A stretch of 64,000 bases of DNA from Pseudomonadota bacterium (lineage in GTDB: Bacteria; Myxococcota; Myxococcia; Myxococcales; Myxococcaceae). The first letter of the stretch is position 1, and each line of letters begins with the position of its first letter. The stretch covers positions 1 through 64,000 of the forward strand of contig JAFAFL010000128.1 in the NCBI GenBank assembly GCA_023423535.1, written 5' to 3'. A program made the translations under genes and the position numbers. The notes under the pieces are model-generated. The model saw only the letters and a program-made list of their open reading frames with translations. It was not told where the DNA came from and did no database searches. Positions 8,137 through 16,584 of the stretch are shown piece by piece.

Positions 8137-8541
8137 GTGGGGCCCGTGGGCTTCACCCGGCGCGACAGGAAGGACCTCGCGGTGCTCGGCCTCTGGGTCT
8201 GGGCGCTGCTCGCGTTCGGGCCGGTGCTGCACCAGGCGGTGCCCCACGGGCATGAGCACGGGGCCGTTGCCGCTGGAGGTCATGCGCACCGCCACGCGCA
8301 CTTTCACGGTGACGATCACGCGCACGAGCACTCTGGGCCGGGAGAGGGCACGCGCGAGGGCGAAGGGACTCACGCGCACGGCGCCTTCGATCCCACGCAT
8401 GGCGGCGCACACTGGCTGGAGGCGCACGCACCGCAGCCTCCGGTGACGCGCTGGCTGAACCTCGGGCTGACTGCAGTCGCTGCGCCCGCGTCGCCCGTGC
8501 TCGCGCGCCGGTGGACGCCCGTCCTGTCGCAGGCGCCGTAG
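8137..8541 (+). CDS. His-rich membrane-anchored protein, probable metal binder
   Basis: A 134-residue protein from GTG 8137 (GTG 8146 also possible). One hydrophobic helix near residues 17-32 is followed by a stretch with about twenty His (HGHEHG, HAHRHAHFHGDDHAHEH) and a second weak hydrophobic segment. Such tails bind Zn, Ni, Co or Cu. It begins 32 bases after the rhodanese stop and is followed by a TonB receptor, which supports a metal-uptake setting. The exact family is not recognised. Confidence 0.6.
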   Translation: MGPVGFTRRDRKDLAVLGLWVWALLAFGPVLHQAVPHGHEHGAVAAGGHAHRHAHFHGDDHAHEHSGPGEGTREGEGTHAHGAFDPTHGGAHWLEAHAPQPPVTRWLNLGLTAVAAPASPVLARRWTPVLSQAP

Positions 8542-8601
8542 CGAGCCGACGAGAAGCCATCCCCTCTTCGTCCCTCCGCGCTCTCCGGCGCGCGTGCCGT
8601 C

Positions 8602-10614
8602 GTGTCTCGTCTCGTCGATGAGGAACGGCCGCGCGCGCCGAGGGCTGCGCCTCTGCCTGGTCGTGCCTTGTCCCCACTCACCCTCCTCTGCGCGGGGCTC
8701 GTCGCCGCCGCGCCGCCAGAAGCGTCCGAGCCCGAGTACCAGACGGTGGTGCGGGGAGAGGTGCGCGCGCCGAGGACCGCGGCGGAGCGTTCGGTCGATC
8801 CGCGCGAGGTGCAGGCCGCGCCGGTGAGGTCGGGAGACGATCTGCTGCGGCTCGCGCCCGGCCTCGTGGTGTCGCGTCACGGCGGAGAGGGCAAGGCGCC
8901 GCAGCTCTTCCTCCGCGGCTTCGACGCCGAGCACGGCGCGGACGTGGAGGTGCTCTTCGAGGGCGTGCCGCTCAACGAGCGCTCGAACGTGCACGGCAAC
9001 GGGTACCTCGACCTCGGCTTCGTGCTCCCCGAGGCGGTGCGGCGGGTGGACGTGCGGCGCGGGCCGTTCGAGCTGCTGCAGGGACCGTTCGCCACCGCGG
9101 GCTCGGTGCACTTCGGGCTCGGTGCGGCGGAGGAGGACGTGGGGACGCGGCTCGGGTTCGAGCTGGGAAGCACGACGCGCGGAAGGTTCGTCGCCTCGCA
9201 CGCACCCGCTGCGCGTAGAGGGGACGACGTGCTCGCGCTGGAGGCGATGCGCGACGACGGCTTCGGTCCGAACCGTCACGCCGAGCGCGTGGTGGGCGCG
9301 GGACGCCTGACGGTGCACGAGCGCGGGCCGTGGCGTCTGTCGCTGGTGGGCGCGGCGCAGGCGGTGCGCTTCGGAGATCCGGGCGTTGCGCCGCTGCCGG
9401 ACGTGGAGGCGGGAAGGCTCGGGTTCTACGAGACGTGGCGGGGGGACACCTCCGGCCAGTCGCTGCGCGCGCTCCTCTCGCCCCAGCTGGCGTGGACGCG
9501 CGGGGAGGCGAGCGTGGACGTGCGCGGCTGGCTCTCCGCTCGCGACCTCACCCTGGAGCACGACTACACGGGCTTTCTCTTCGACGAGCTTCGCGGCGAC
9601 AGGCGAAGGCAGGTGCACCGTGCGCTCGGCGGAGGGGTGCGCGCGGAGGGCCGGATGGGGCTCGGTCCTTTGCGGCTGCTCGGTGCCGCGGGCTGGATGG
9701 GAGAGCGGCTCGCGCGTTCGGAGGTGGGCGTGCCGCTCGCGTCTTTGACGGGCGAGCACGAGCTCCCGAGGTTGAACGAGCGAGGGACGCAGCACGCGCT
9801 CCACGCGGCCCTCGGCGCACAATGGCGGCCCGTGCGGTGGCTGCGTCTGGAGGGCGGCGCGCGGACCGACGGGTTCGTCTCTTCTTCTGCGAATGCCTCG
9901 GCCGTCGTCTCGCCGCGAGTGAACGTGCAGGTGCGCCCGGTGCAGTCGCTCGGACTGCTGCTCTTCGGCGCTGCCGGCCGGGGCGTTCGCCCGCCGGACC
10001 TGCGCCAGTCGCGCGCGGTCACCGCCGAGAGCGCGGAGCTGGGCGTGCGCTGGGGCTTCGTGAAGGTGCCGGTGGTGATGGACGTCGCCGGGTGGGGAAC
10101 GCGCGTGGCCGAGGAGCTGCGGTTCGATCACCTCTCCGGCAACCTCATCGACCAAGGGCGCTCGCGGCGGGTGGGCGCCGACGTGGGGCTGCAGTGGGAG
10201 CCCGCTTCCTGGGCCTTGCTGCGCGCGGAGGGTTCGTGGGCGCGCGCGGAGCTGCTCGACACGAAGGAGCCCGTCCCCGGCGTGCCGCCGCTCAGCGGGA
10301 GCCTGCACGCGACGGTGTGGCATCCGACGGGCCTTCGCCTCGGCGCGAGGCTGCAGGCAGTGGGCGAGCGTCCCCTTTCGTACGGCGCCGTCGCCGCGGC
10401 CTGGGCGGTGATGGACGCGACGGTGGGCTTCCGCGGCGAGGGCTGGGAGCTGCAGCTGGCGATCGACAACGTCACCGGCGCCCGCTACCGCGAGGGCGAG
10501 TACCACTTCCCCTCCCGCTTCGATCCCGCCGCGCCGCCGAGCAGGCTTCCCGTGCGTCATTTCTCACCCGGTCATCCGCGCGCCGCGCGGCTGGGTCTGT
10601 CTCTCTTTTTGTGA
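8602..10614 (+). CDS. TonB-dependent outer-membrane receptor
   Basis: A 670-residue receptor for active uptake across the outer membrane. The plug domain is recognised by the segment with LLRLAPGLVVSRHGGEGKAPQLFLRGFDAEHG and EVLFEGVPLNERSNVHGNGYLDL, then VRRVDVRRGPFELLQGPF. The rest is an antiparallel beta-barrel with alternating aromatic residues and a last strand RLGLSLFL. An N-terminal signal peptide lies near residues 20-38. The start GTG 8602 is a guess among nearby options. Flanking His-rich and lipoprotein genes suggest metal or metal-chelate uptake; the substrate is not visible. Confidence 0.9.
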   Translation: MSRLVDEERPRAPRAAPLPGRALSPLTLLCAGLVAAAPPEASEPEYQTVVRGEVRAPRTAAERSVDPREVQAAPVRSGDDLLRLAPGLVVSRHGGEGKAPQLFLRGFDAEHGADVEVLFEGVPLNERSNVHGNGYLDLGFVLPEAVRRVDVRRGPFELLQGPFATAGSVHFGLGAAEEDVGTRLGFELGSTTRGRFVASHAPAARRGDDVLALEAMRDDGFGPNRHAERVVGAGRLTVHERGPWRLSLVGAAQAVRFGDPGVAPLPDVEAGRLGFYETWRGDTSGQSLRALLSPQLAWTRGEASVDVRGWLSARDLTLEHDYTGFLFDELRGDRRRQVHRALGGGVRAEGRMGLGPLRLLGAAGWMGERLARSEVGVPLASLTGEHELPRLNERGTQHALHAALGAQWRPVRWLRLEGGARTDGFVSSSANASAVVSPRVNVQVRPVQSLGLLLFGAAGRGVRPPDLRQSRAVTAESAELGVRWGFVKVPVVMDVAGWGTRVAEELRFDHLSGNLIDQGRSRRVGADVGLQWEPASWALLRAEGSWARAELLDTKEPVPGVPPLSGSLHATVWHPTGLRLGARLQAVGERPLSYGAVAAAWAVMDATVGFRGEGWELQLAIDNVTGARYREGEYHFPSRFDPAAPPSRLPVRHFSPGHPRAARLGLSLFL

Positions 10615-10615
10615 G

Positions 10616-10643
10616 GTGTTTCATGCGTGTGTTTCATGTGTCG
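10616..10643 (+). repeat. 28-nt duplicated element, copy 1
   Basis: Two GTGTTTCA units 13 nt apart, the second extended to GTGTTTCATGTGTCG, spanning the start codon of the lipoprotein at 10623. A near-identical copy with the same 13-nt spacing lies at 11366-11393. The coding phase differs between copies, so protein similarity does not explain the match. Confidence 0.6.
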
Positions 10644-11360
10644 TTGATCGTGTCGGCCGCGCTGGCGGCCGCGCTCGCGATGGCTGGCTGCGGCGGGGGC
10701 TCGGCGGCCGCGAGGGTGGAGCTCCCGTTCGCGACGTCCGCGGAGCCGCTGGCGTCCGTGACCAATGACCGGGGCTTCCGCGTGGAGCTGGCCGAGGTCA
10801 CGTTGCCCCTGCGCGACCTGCACCTCACCGGTCGGGGCGAACAGCATGCGCGGGTGCCCCTGCGCACCCTCGAGCGGCTCGGCGCGTGGGTGCTCCCCAC
10901 CGCGCACGCACACCCGGGGCACGAGGCCGGGGGGGACGTCCTGGGAGAGCGCCTCGGTCCCTTCGAGGCCCGCTTCGGAGGAGGGACGGCCGATCCTCTC
11001 GGCACGGTGACGGTGCTGGAGGGCAGCCTGCGGGGTGGCTCGTTCCGCTTCCGGGGCGACGCGCCGGTGATCGTAAAGGGCGAGGCGGTGCGTGGAGACG
11101 GCTCGCGACTGCCGCTCGAGCTGGAGGTCTCGCTGCCGGACGGCGCGCGGGTGGACGGCATTCCGCTGATGCTCGACGTGACCGCGCGGACGGAGGGGAC
11201 GCTGCGCCTGCGCCTGCTGCCGAGCAGCACCCGCGGCCGGACGCTCTTCGACGCGATCGATTTCGACAACTTCGACGAGGCGGCGGCCCGGAACGCCGTC
11301 GCCCGCGCAGTGCAGGACCACGCTCATTTCGAGCTCGTTTTTCAACCGGAGGAGGAGTGA
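10623..11360 (+). CDS. Lipoprotein of the TonB-receptor locus, copy A
   Basis: A 245-residue lipoprotein starting at ATG 10623 behind GAGGTG, nine bases after the receptor stop. The signal peptide ends in MAGC. The mature part is beta-rich with repeats of the theme VELAEVTLPLRDLHL, a His patch (THAHPGHEAGG) and a C-terminal FDAIDFDNFDEAAARNAV helix. I do not recognise the family. It probably works with the receptor as a surface or periplasmic ligand binder. Its last base is the first base of the next gene. Confidence 0.65.
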   Translation: MRVFHVSLIVSAALAAALAMAGCGGGSAAARVELPFATSAEPLASVTNDRGFRVELAEVTLPLRDLHLTGRGEQHARVPLRTLERLGAWVLPTAHAHPGHEAGGDVLGERLGPFEARFGGGTADPLGTVTVLEGSLRGGSFRFRGDAPVIVKGEAVRGDGSRLPLELEVSLPDGARVDGIPLMLDVTARTEGTLRLRLLPSSTRGRTLFDAIDFDNFDEAAARNAVARAVQDHAHFELVFQPEEE

Positions 11361-12148
11361 TGTCTGTGTTTCACGGTGGTGTTTCACGTGTCGCGCTGTT
11401 GGGTCTGGGGGCGTTGCTGCTCTCCGCGTGCGGCGGCGACGGCAGGCTGACGGTGGCGGTGTGGGGCGAGGGCTTCGCGGAGGAGGGCATCCCCGCCTCG
11501 GAGGTCTCGGACGGCTGGGCCATCTCCTTCGAGCAGGCCACCGTGTCGCTGGGCGAGGTGGAGGTGCGCGAGACGGACGCGGCGGCGGACAGTGAGCCCG
11601 CGGCTTCGGAGGGCGCGTTCCGGCAGGTGGACGTGACCGCCGCCTCGAACGGCGAGGGCCACGAGCTGTTCAGCGCCGAGGTTCCTGCCGGGAGCTACGG
11701 CAACGTGCGCTGGCGCATCGGCGGCCCCGGCGCTTCGGCTCAGCCCGCGCTGCGCGTCGTGGGGAGCGCGGTGAAGGGCGGGGTGACGAAGCGCTTCGAC
11801 TGGTCCTTCGACAACGACACCCGCTACGTGGCCTGCGAGAGCGAGGCGGAGGTCACGGGCGGCGGCGAGGCGCGGGTGCTGCTCACGCTGCACCTCGACC
11901 ACCTCTTCTTCGACAGCCTCGTGGACGAGGAGCCGAGCATCGCGTTCGACCTCATCGCCTCGGCGGACGCGGACAGCGACGGCAACGTGACCGAGGCCGA
12001 GCTGCGCGCGATCGACCTGCGGACGCAGGCGCGCTACGGCGTGGGCGGCACCGGCATCACCGACCTGTGGAGCTACCTGCGCTACCAGGCGACGAACGTG
12101 GGCCACATCGACGGCGAGGGACACTGCGAGGTCGAGCGCATTCGCTGA
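11360..12148 (+). CDS. Lipoprotein of the TonB-receptor locus, copy B, with EF-hand-like loop
   Basis: A 262-residue lipoprotein, translationally coupled to copy A (TGATG overlap). The signal peptide ends in LLSAC. The theme ISFEQATVSLGEVEV resembles the first lipoprotein, so the two may be distant paralogues. A calcium-binding-type loop DADSDGNVTEAEL sits near residue 210, and three Cys are scattered in the mature part. Function is unknown. The domain resembles the DUF4382 style of secreted beta-sandwich, at low certainty. Confidence 0.65.
   Translation: MSVFHGGVSRVALLGLGALLLSACGGDGRLTVAVWGEGFAEEGIPASEVSDGWAISFEQATVSLGEVEVRETDAAADSEPAASEGAFRQVDVTAASNGEGHELFSAEVPAGSYGNVRWRIGGPGASAQPALRVVGSAVKGGVTKRFDWSFDNDTRYVACESEAEVTGGGEARVLLTLHLDHLFFDSLVDEEPSIAFDLIASADADSDGNVTEAELRAIDLRTQARYGVGGTGITDLWSYLRYQATNVGHIDGEGHCEVERIR
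11366..11393 (+). repeat. 28-nt duplicated element, copy 2
   Basis: GTGTTTCACG followed 13 nt later by GTGTTTCACGTGTCG, starting six bases after the first base of the ATG of the second lipoprotein. It matches copy 1 at 10616-10643 at all but a few positions. Confidence 0.6.
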
Positions 12149-12256
12149 GCGCAACGGCTGCTCGCCTTCCTGCTGTCTGCACGCCGCCGCACGAACGTGA
12201 GTCGGTCCCTCACCTCGCGCGGCGGCGGCGCTGACCGGCGGTTAAGGTCACGCCCC

Positions 12257-13471
12257 ATGGCAACCGACACCCCGCCCGTCGAGCGGGACCGCGATCTGCT
12301 CCGCCGGCTCTCCCTCTGGACGCTGCTGCGCGGCGCGCTGCTGACCTCACTGGTCCTCGGCCTCATCATCGGGCTGCACGCCTACCTTGCGACGAGGCTG
12401 GTGGACGGGCTCGGTATCGAAGGTCCGCTGCGCACGGCGGGTTGGGCGCTCTTCGCAATCCTCTTCGCCTCCATCCCCGGCGGCTTCTGGGCGGGGCGGC
12501 GCGCGCCGTCTCCGCTGCAGAAGGCGATGTTGTGGACCGCGCACGTGTGGATCGGCCTCTTCTGGATCTTCCTCTGCACGGTGGCGCTGCTCGACCTTGG
12601 GCGCGCCGTCACCGGCTGGATCCTCACCCTCAGCGCGCGGCCTTCGCTCGGGTGGACTCCCAATTGGTCTCTCGCCGCGTGGCTGGTCGGTGCGGGCGTG
12701 GCGCTGGGCGCGGTGCTCATCGCGCGAGGCCGGCCGAAGGTGCGGCGGGTGACGGTGCCGGTCGAGGGGCTGGGCGAAGGACTGCGCGGCCTGCGCATCG
12801 TGCAGGTGAGCGACATCCACATCGGGCAGACGCTCGGTCGCGAGTTCCTGCAGCGGATGGTGGAGCGGGTGAACGCGCTGGAGCCGGACGTGGTGGCGGT
12901 GACCGGGGACCTCGTCGAGGGCTTCGCGCACCGCATCCGGGATCAGGTCCAGCCGCTCTCGGGCCTGCGGGGGAAGCTCGGCGTGTTCTACGTGCCGGGC
13001 AACCACGAGTTCTATTACGGCGGCGCCGCGTGGATGGCGGAGGTCGCGCGGCTCGGGCCCACGGTGCTGGAGAACGCGCACCGGATCGTCGAGCGCGGCG
13101 GCGCGCGGTTGGCGGTGGCGGGCGTGAGCGATCACGACGGCGGTCACTTCGGCGAGCGGCACGCGTGCCGGCCGGACCTCGCGCTGGCGGGAGTGCCTGG
13201 GGACGTGCCGCGGGTGCTGCTCGCGCACCAGCCGCGGAGCGCGTTGCTCCTGAAGGGGCTGCGCGTGGACCTGCAGCTCTCCGGTCACACCCACGGCGGG
13301 CAGATCTTCCCCTTCAACCTCTTCGTGCGCCTGCAGCAGCCGGCGGTGGCGGGGCTCGACGTGGTCAATGGCGTGCGCGTCTACACGCACAGCGGCACCG
13401 GCTACTGGGGACCGCCGATGCGCCTGGGCGCGCCGCCGGAGATCGCGGTGCTCACGCTCGTGCCGGCCTGA
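12257..13471 (+). CDS. Membrane metallophosphoesterase (YkuE-like)
   Basis: A 404-residue protein with four to five N-terminal membrane helices (about residues 20-160) and a calcineurin-type phosphoesterase domain. All metal-ligand motifs are present: SDIHIGQ, VAVTGDLVEG, VPGNHEFYYG, LAHQPRS and SGHTHGGQIFPF. Relatives hydrolyse phosphoester bonds, for example in lipid A precursors or other envelope substrates; the substrate here is not visible. ATG 12257 is preferred over GTG 12197, which has no ribosome-binding site. It converges with the cyclase gene. Confidence 0.88.
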   Translation: MATDTPPVERDRDLLRRLSLWTLLRGALLTSLVLGLIIGLHAYLATRLVDGLGIEGPLRTAGWALFAILFASIPGGFWAGRRAPSPLQKAMLWTAHVWIGLFWIFLCTVALLDLGRAVTGWILTLSARPSLGWTPNWSLAAWLVGAGVALGAVLIARGRPKVRRVTVPVEGLGEGLRGLRIVQVSDIHIGQTLGREFLQRMVERVNALEPDVVAVTGDLVEGFAHRIRDQVQPLSGLRGKLGVFYVPGNHEFYYGGAAWMAEVARLGPTVLENAHRIVERGGARLAVAGVSDHDGGHFGERHACRPDLALAGVPGDVPRVLLAHQPRSALLLKGLRVDLQLSGHTHGGQIFPFNLFVRLQQPAVAGLDVVNGVRVYTHSGTGYWGPPMRLGAPPEIAVLTLVPA

Positions 13472-13501
13472 GGGGCGACACTGCTTCAGGGCGACCAGGC
13501 T

Positions 13502-14812
13502 TCAGGCCGCGAACTCGCCGCCAGCGTCCTCGGTCACCGCGTCGGAGGGCGAGAAGATCTCCACCCGCGCGGCCTTGCCCTTCACCTCTTCTTCGCCGCG
13601 GCTCGTCCAGGCGAAGGCAGCGCCGGCCTGCACCCGCGTCTCGCGTGAGACGAGCAGCGGGGCGCCCACGCGCTTGGTGAGGCCCTCGATGCGCGAGGCG
13701 AGGTTCACCGCGTCGCCGATGACCGTGTACTCGCGACGCAGCTCGCTGCCCACGTCCCCGAGCACCACGCGCCCGGTGTGGATGCCGATCCCCACGCGAA
13801 GGGCCGGCTCTCCGCGCTGCGCGCGCTCGCGGTTCAGCAGCTCGAGCTCCCGCAGCATGTCCATCGCGCAGAGCACCGCGGCGCGCGCGTGGTCCGGCCG
13901 GTCGAGCGGCGCGCCGAAGTACGCGAGGAGCCCGTCGCCGATGAACTTGTCGAGCGTGCCACCGTGCCGGAACACGACCTCCACCATGCGGCTGAGGTAC
14001 TCGTTGAGCGTGGCCACGAGCTGCGGACCATCCATCTGCTCGCTGAGCGCGGTGAAGTCGCGCACGTCGGAGAAGAGGAGGGTGACCTCTCGAGTCTCTG
14101 CCTGCGCCGAGCCGTTGCCCAGCGCCGCCAGCCGTTCGGCCACCTGCGGCGAGAAGTAGCGTCCGAGCCTCGTGCGTGCGGCCTGCTCGCGGACGATGCG
14201 CGAGAGCAGCCGCTGCATGCGCCACCCGAGCGCGACCGCGGTGACGCCGGCGGTGGCGAGGATGAGGATGGCGGAGACCACGCGGTCCGTGCGCACCGCG
14301 CCGTCTCCCTGGGTGATGAGGATGACCGCGGGGATGGTGAGGGCGGCGACGAGCGCCACGATGCGCACGTCGAGCGCGACGAGGCTGAACACCATCACCA
14401 GCGTGAGCAGCGCCACCGCGAGGCCTGCGGGACCGTCCGGCGTGGGCGAGTGCAGGACCGCGGTGAACTGGATGAAGGTCAGCACCGGCACGTCGAGGAC
14501 CACGAGGGTCAGCGCCCCGCGGGTGGCGAGCGGACGCCAGCGCAGCGAGAGCGCGAAGAGGAAGACCGCGAGGGCCGCGTACGCGTAGAGGACCGGGCGC
14601 TGGTTGTCGGACTCGAGGAGCGTGGGCGAAACGAGCGCGAAGATGAGCCACGCGCCGACGCCGAACGCGCGCACGCCGTGGAGGACGCGGCCGAGCTTCA
14701 GGCGCTCGTCGATGAGGGTGCGGCGCTGGACCTCGTCGCCCGCGGCGAGCTCGCAGGTGTACAGGTCGGCGAGGCCCGCGGAGGACGGATGGGTCGGTGA
14801 CGGTGACGGCAC
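13502..14812 (-). CDS. Membrane-bound class III adenylate/guanylate cyclase
   Basis: A 436-residue cyclase with about six membrane helices (residues 45-200), a short linker helix and a C-terminal catalytic domain. LLFSDVRDFT carries the first metal Asp (249). KFIGDGLLAYFG carries Lys289 and the second Asp (293), and YTVIGDAVNLASRIE contains the transition-state Asn and Arg. It therefore looks active and probably makes cAMP. GTG 14812 is the start. It may sense a membrane signal and is a typical component of myxobacterial signalling. It is divergent from the oxidoreductase at 14958 across 145 nt. Confidence 0.92.
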   Translation of the reverse strand: MPSPSPTHPSSAGLADLYTCELAAGDEVQRRTLIDERLKLGRVLHGVRAFGVGAWLIFALVSPTLLESDNQRPVLYAYAALAVFLFALSLRWRPLATRGALTLVVLDVPVLTFIQFTAVLHSPTPDGPAGLAVALLTLVMVFSLVALDVRIVALVAALTIPAVILITQGDGAVRTDRVVSAILILATAGVTAVALGWRMQRLLSRIVREQAARTRLGRYFSPQVAERLAALGNGSAQAETREVTLLFSDVRDFTALSEQMDGPQLVATLNEYLSRMVEVVFRHGGTLDKFIGDGLLAYFGAPLDRPDHARAAVLCAMDMLRELELLNRERAQRGEPALRVGIGIHTGRVVLGDVGSELRREYTVIGDAVNLASRIEGLTKRVGAPLLVSRETRVQAGAAFAWTSRGEEEVKGKAARVEIFSPSDAVTEDAGGEFAA

Positions 14813-14957
14813 GCGCCGAAGCTAGCAGACGGGCGTCTCGCGCCGGTGGCCAGGCGAGCAGGCGGTGTTCGCGCCGTTACCGGATCCTCCGGAGGACATT
14901 TGCCGGCGCTCCCACAAGTGACGACCTTGTGCGCAGCGCGGGAGGCGGGGGAGCTCT

Positions 14958-16067
14958 ATGGCGAAGAGCAAGAGAGTGGTGGGGTACGCGGTGGTGGGGC
15001 TCGGGCACATCGCGCAGTCGGCGGTGTTGCCGGCGTTCGCGAAGAGCAAGCGCGCGAAGCTGGTGGCGCTGGTGTCGAGCGACCGCGAGAAGCTCGACAG
15101 CCTCGGCGAGCACTACGGCGTCGAGCACCGGTTCTCGTACGACGACTTCGAGCGGTGCCTGGAGCTCCCGGAGGTGGAGGCGGTGTACATCGCGCTGCCC
15201 AACGACAAGCACCTCGAGTTCACCGAGCGCGCCGCGAAGGGGGGCAAGCACGTCCTCTGCGAGAAGCCGATGGAAATCGAGAGCGCGCGCTGCGAGCAGA
15301 TGATCCGCGCGTGTGAGGACGCGAAGGTGAAGCTGATGATCGCGTACCGGCTGCACTTCGAGCCGGCGAACCTGCACGCGGTGAAGCTCGCGCGGGAAGG
15401 CGAGCTGGGCGACCTCAAGTTCTTCTCCTCCGACTTCAGCTTCCAGGTGAAGGAGGGCGACATCCGCACCCAGCACGAGCGCGGCGGCGGCGTCGTCTGG
15501 GACATCGGCATCTACTGCGTGAACGCGGCGCGCTACCTCTTCGCCGACGAGCCGGAGGAGGTCGTCGCCTTCGCCACCCAGGGCAAGGAGACGCGCTTCG
15601 GAGAGATCGAAGAGACCGTCTCCTGCATCCTGCGCTTCCCCGAACAACGACTGGCGACCTTCAACGTGAGCTTCGGCGCCGCGCCGACCAGCCAGTTCCG
15701 GCTGGTGGGGAGCAAGGGCAGCCTGCAGCTCGAGGACGCGTACGAATACGTCGGCGGCAAGCGGATGCTCATCACGGTGGATGAGCAGACGCGCAAGAAG
15801 AGCTTCCGCGCGGTGGACCAGTTCGCCGCGGAGCTCGACGAGTTCGCGCGGTGCGTGACCACCAGGAAGGACCCCGAGCCCAACGCCCGCGAGGGCCTCA
15901 TCGACGTGAAGATCATCGAGGCGATCTACGAGTCGATCGAGACCGGCCGGCCCATCCGGCTCTCGCTGCCGCGCCGCGAGCGCAGGCCGGATCCGGAGAA
16001 CGCCTACGAGCGGCCGGCGCAGAAGGGCGAGCCGTTCATGGTGGACGTGGAGGCGCCGTCGCACTGA
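14958..16067 (+). CDS. Gfo/Idh/MocA family NAD(P)-dependent oxidoreductase
   Basis: A 369-residue two-domain dehydrogenase. The N-terminal Rossmann fold shows VGLGHIA (residues 13-19), and the hallmark EKP sits at 102-104. The C-terminal domain opens with the RLHFEPANLHAV region and has GGGVVWDIGIYCVNAARYLF, where Asp and Tyr line the active site. Relatives oxidise or reduce sugar hydroxyls. The exact substrate is not visible; glucose-fructose or xylose-type enzymes are closest in pattern. ATG 14958 follows a strong GGAGGCGGGGGAG. Confidence 0.9.
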   Translation: MAKSKRVVGYAVVGLGHIAQSAVLPAFAKSKRAKLVALVSSDREKLDSLGEHYGVEHRFSYDDFERCLELPEVEAVYIALPNDKHLEFTERAAKGGKHVLCEKPMEIESARCEQMIRACEDAKVKLMIAYRLHFEPANLHAVKLAREGELGDLKFFSSDFSFQVKEGDIRTQHERGGGVVWDIGIYCVNAARYLFADEPEEVVAFATQGKETRFGEIEETVSCILRFPEQRLATFNVSFGAAPTSQFRLVGSKGSLQLEDAYEYVGGKRMLITVDEQTRKKSFRAVDQFAAELDEFARCVTTRKDPEPNAREGLIDVKIIEAIYESIETGRPIRLSLPRRERRPDPENAYERPAQKGEPFMVDVEAPSH

Positions 16068-16122
16068 CGGGCGAGCGCGTGAAGGCTTCCGGTGCCGTGG
16101 CCCTCGCGTAAGGTTCGCCGCC

Positions 16123-16584
16123 ATGGCCATCGAATACACCTGCGAGCTGGAGATCGACCTCCCGCGCGAGCGCGTCATCGCGCTCTTCGACAGCGTCGAG
16201 AACCTCTACAAGTGGCAGAAGGGCCTGCAGTCCTTCGAGCACGTGAGCGGCGAGCCGGGACAGGTGGGCGCCGTTTCGAAGCTCACCTTCAACAACGGCG
16301 GCCGGAAGATGGAGATGGTCGAGACGATCACCCGGCGCGAGCTGCCGGAGCGCTTCGACGGCCTCTACACGATGAAGAACGTGCGGAACGTGAACGGCAA
16401 CCGCTTCGTCGAAGTGGCGCCCGGCCGCACGAAGTGGATCAGCGAGCAGGTCTTCGAGTTCTCCGGCTTCATGAAGCTCTTCGGCCTCCTCTTCCGCGGC
16501 GCGTTCCCGAAGCAGACGCAGAAGTTCATGCAGGCCTTCAAGGACTTCGCGGAGAAGGGGACCGACGTTCGGCAGAGCCGTTAG
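16123..16584 (+). CDS. SRPBCC (START-like) family protein
   Basis: A 153-residue protein with the helix-grip fold pattern of polyketide-cyclase-like proteins: ELEIDLPRERVIALFDSVENLYKW at the start, a middle of beta strands (VSKLTFNNGGRKMEMVETI), and a long C-terminal helix. These bind hydrophobic ligands in a cavity, and the ligand here is unknown. It starts 55 bases after the oxidoreductase and probably shares its transcript. Its stop overlaps that of pdxA on the other strand. Confidence 0.75.
   Translation: MAIEYTCELEIDLPRERVIALFDSVENLYKWQKGLQSFEHVSGEPGQVGAVSKLTFNNGGRKMEMVETITRRELPERFDGLYTMKNVRNVNGNRFVEVAPGRTKWISEQVFEFSGFMKLFGLLFRGAFPKQTQKFMQAFKDFAEKGTDVRQSR

Noticed and set aside
12197..12256. 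Upstream GTG start for the phosphoesterase at 12257
   Set aside because: No ribosome-binding site, and the added 20 residues look like untranslated high-GC leader.
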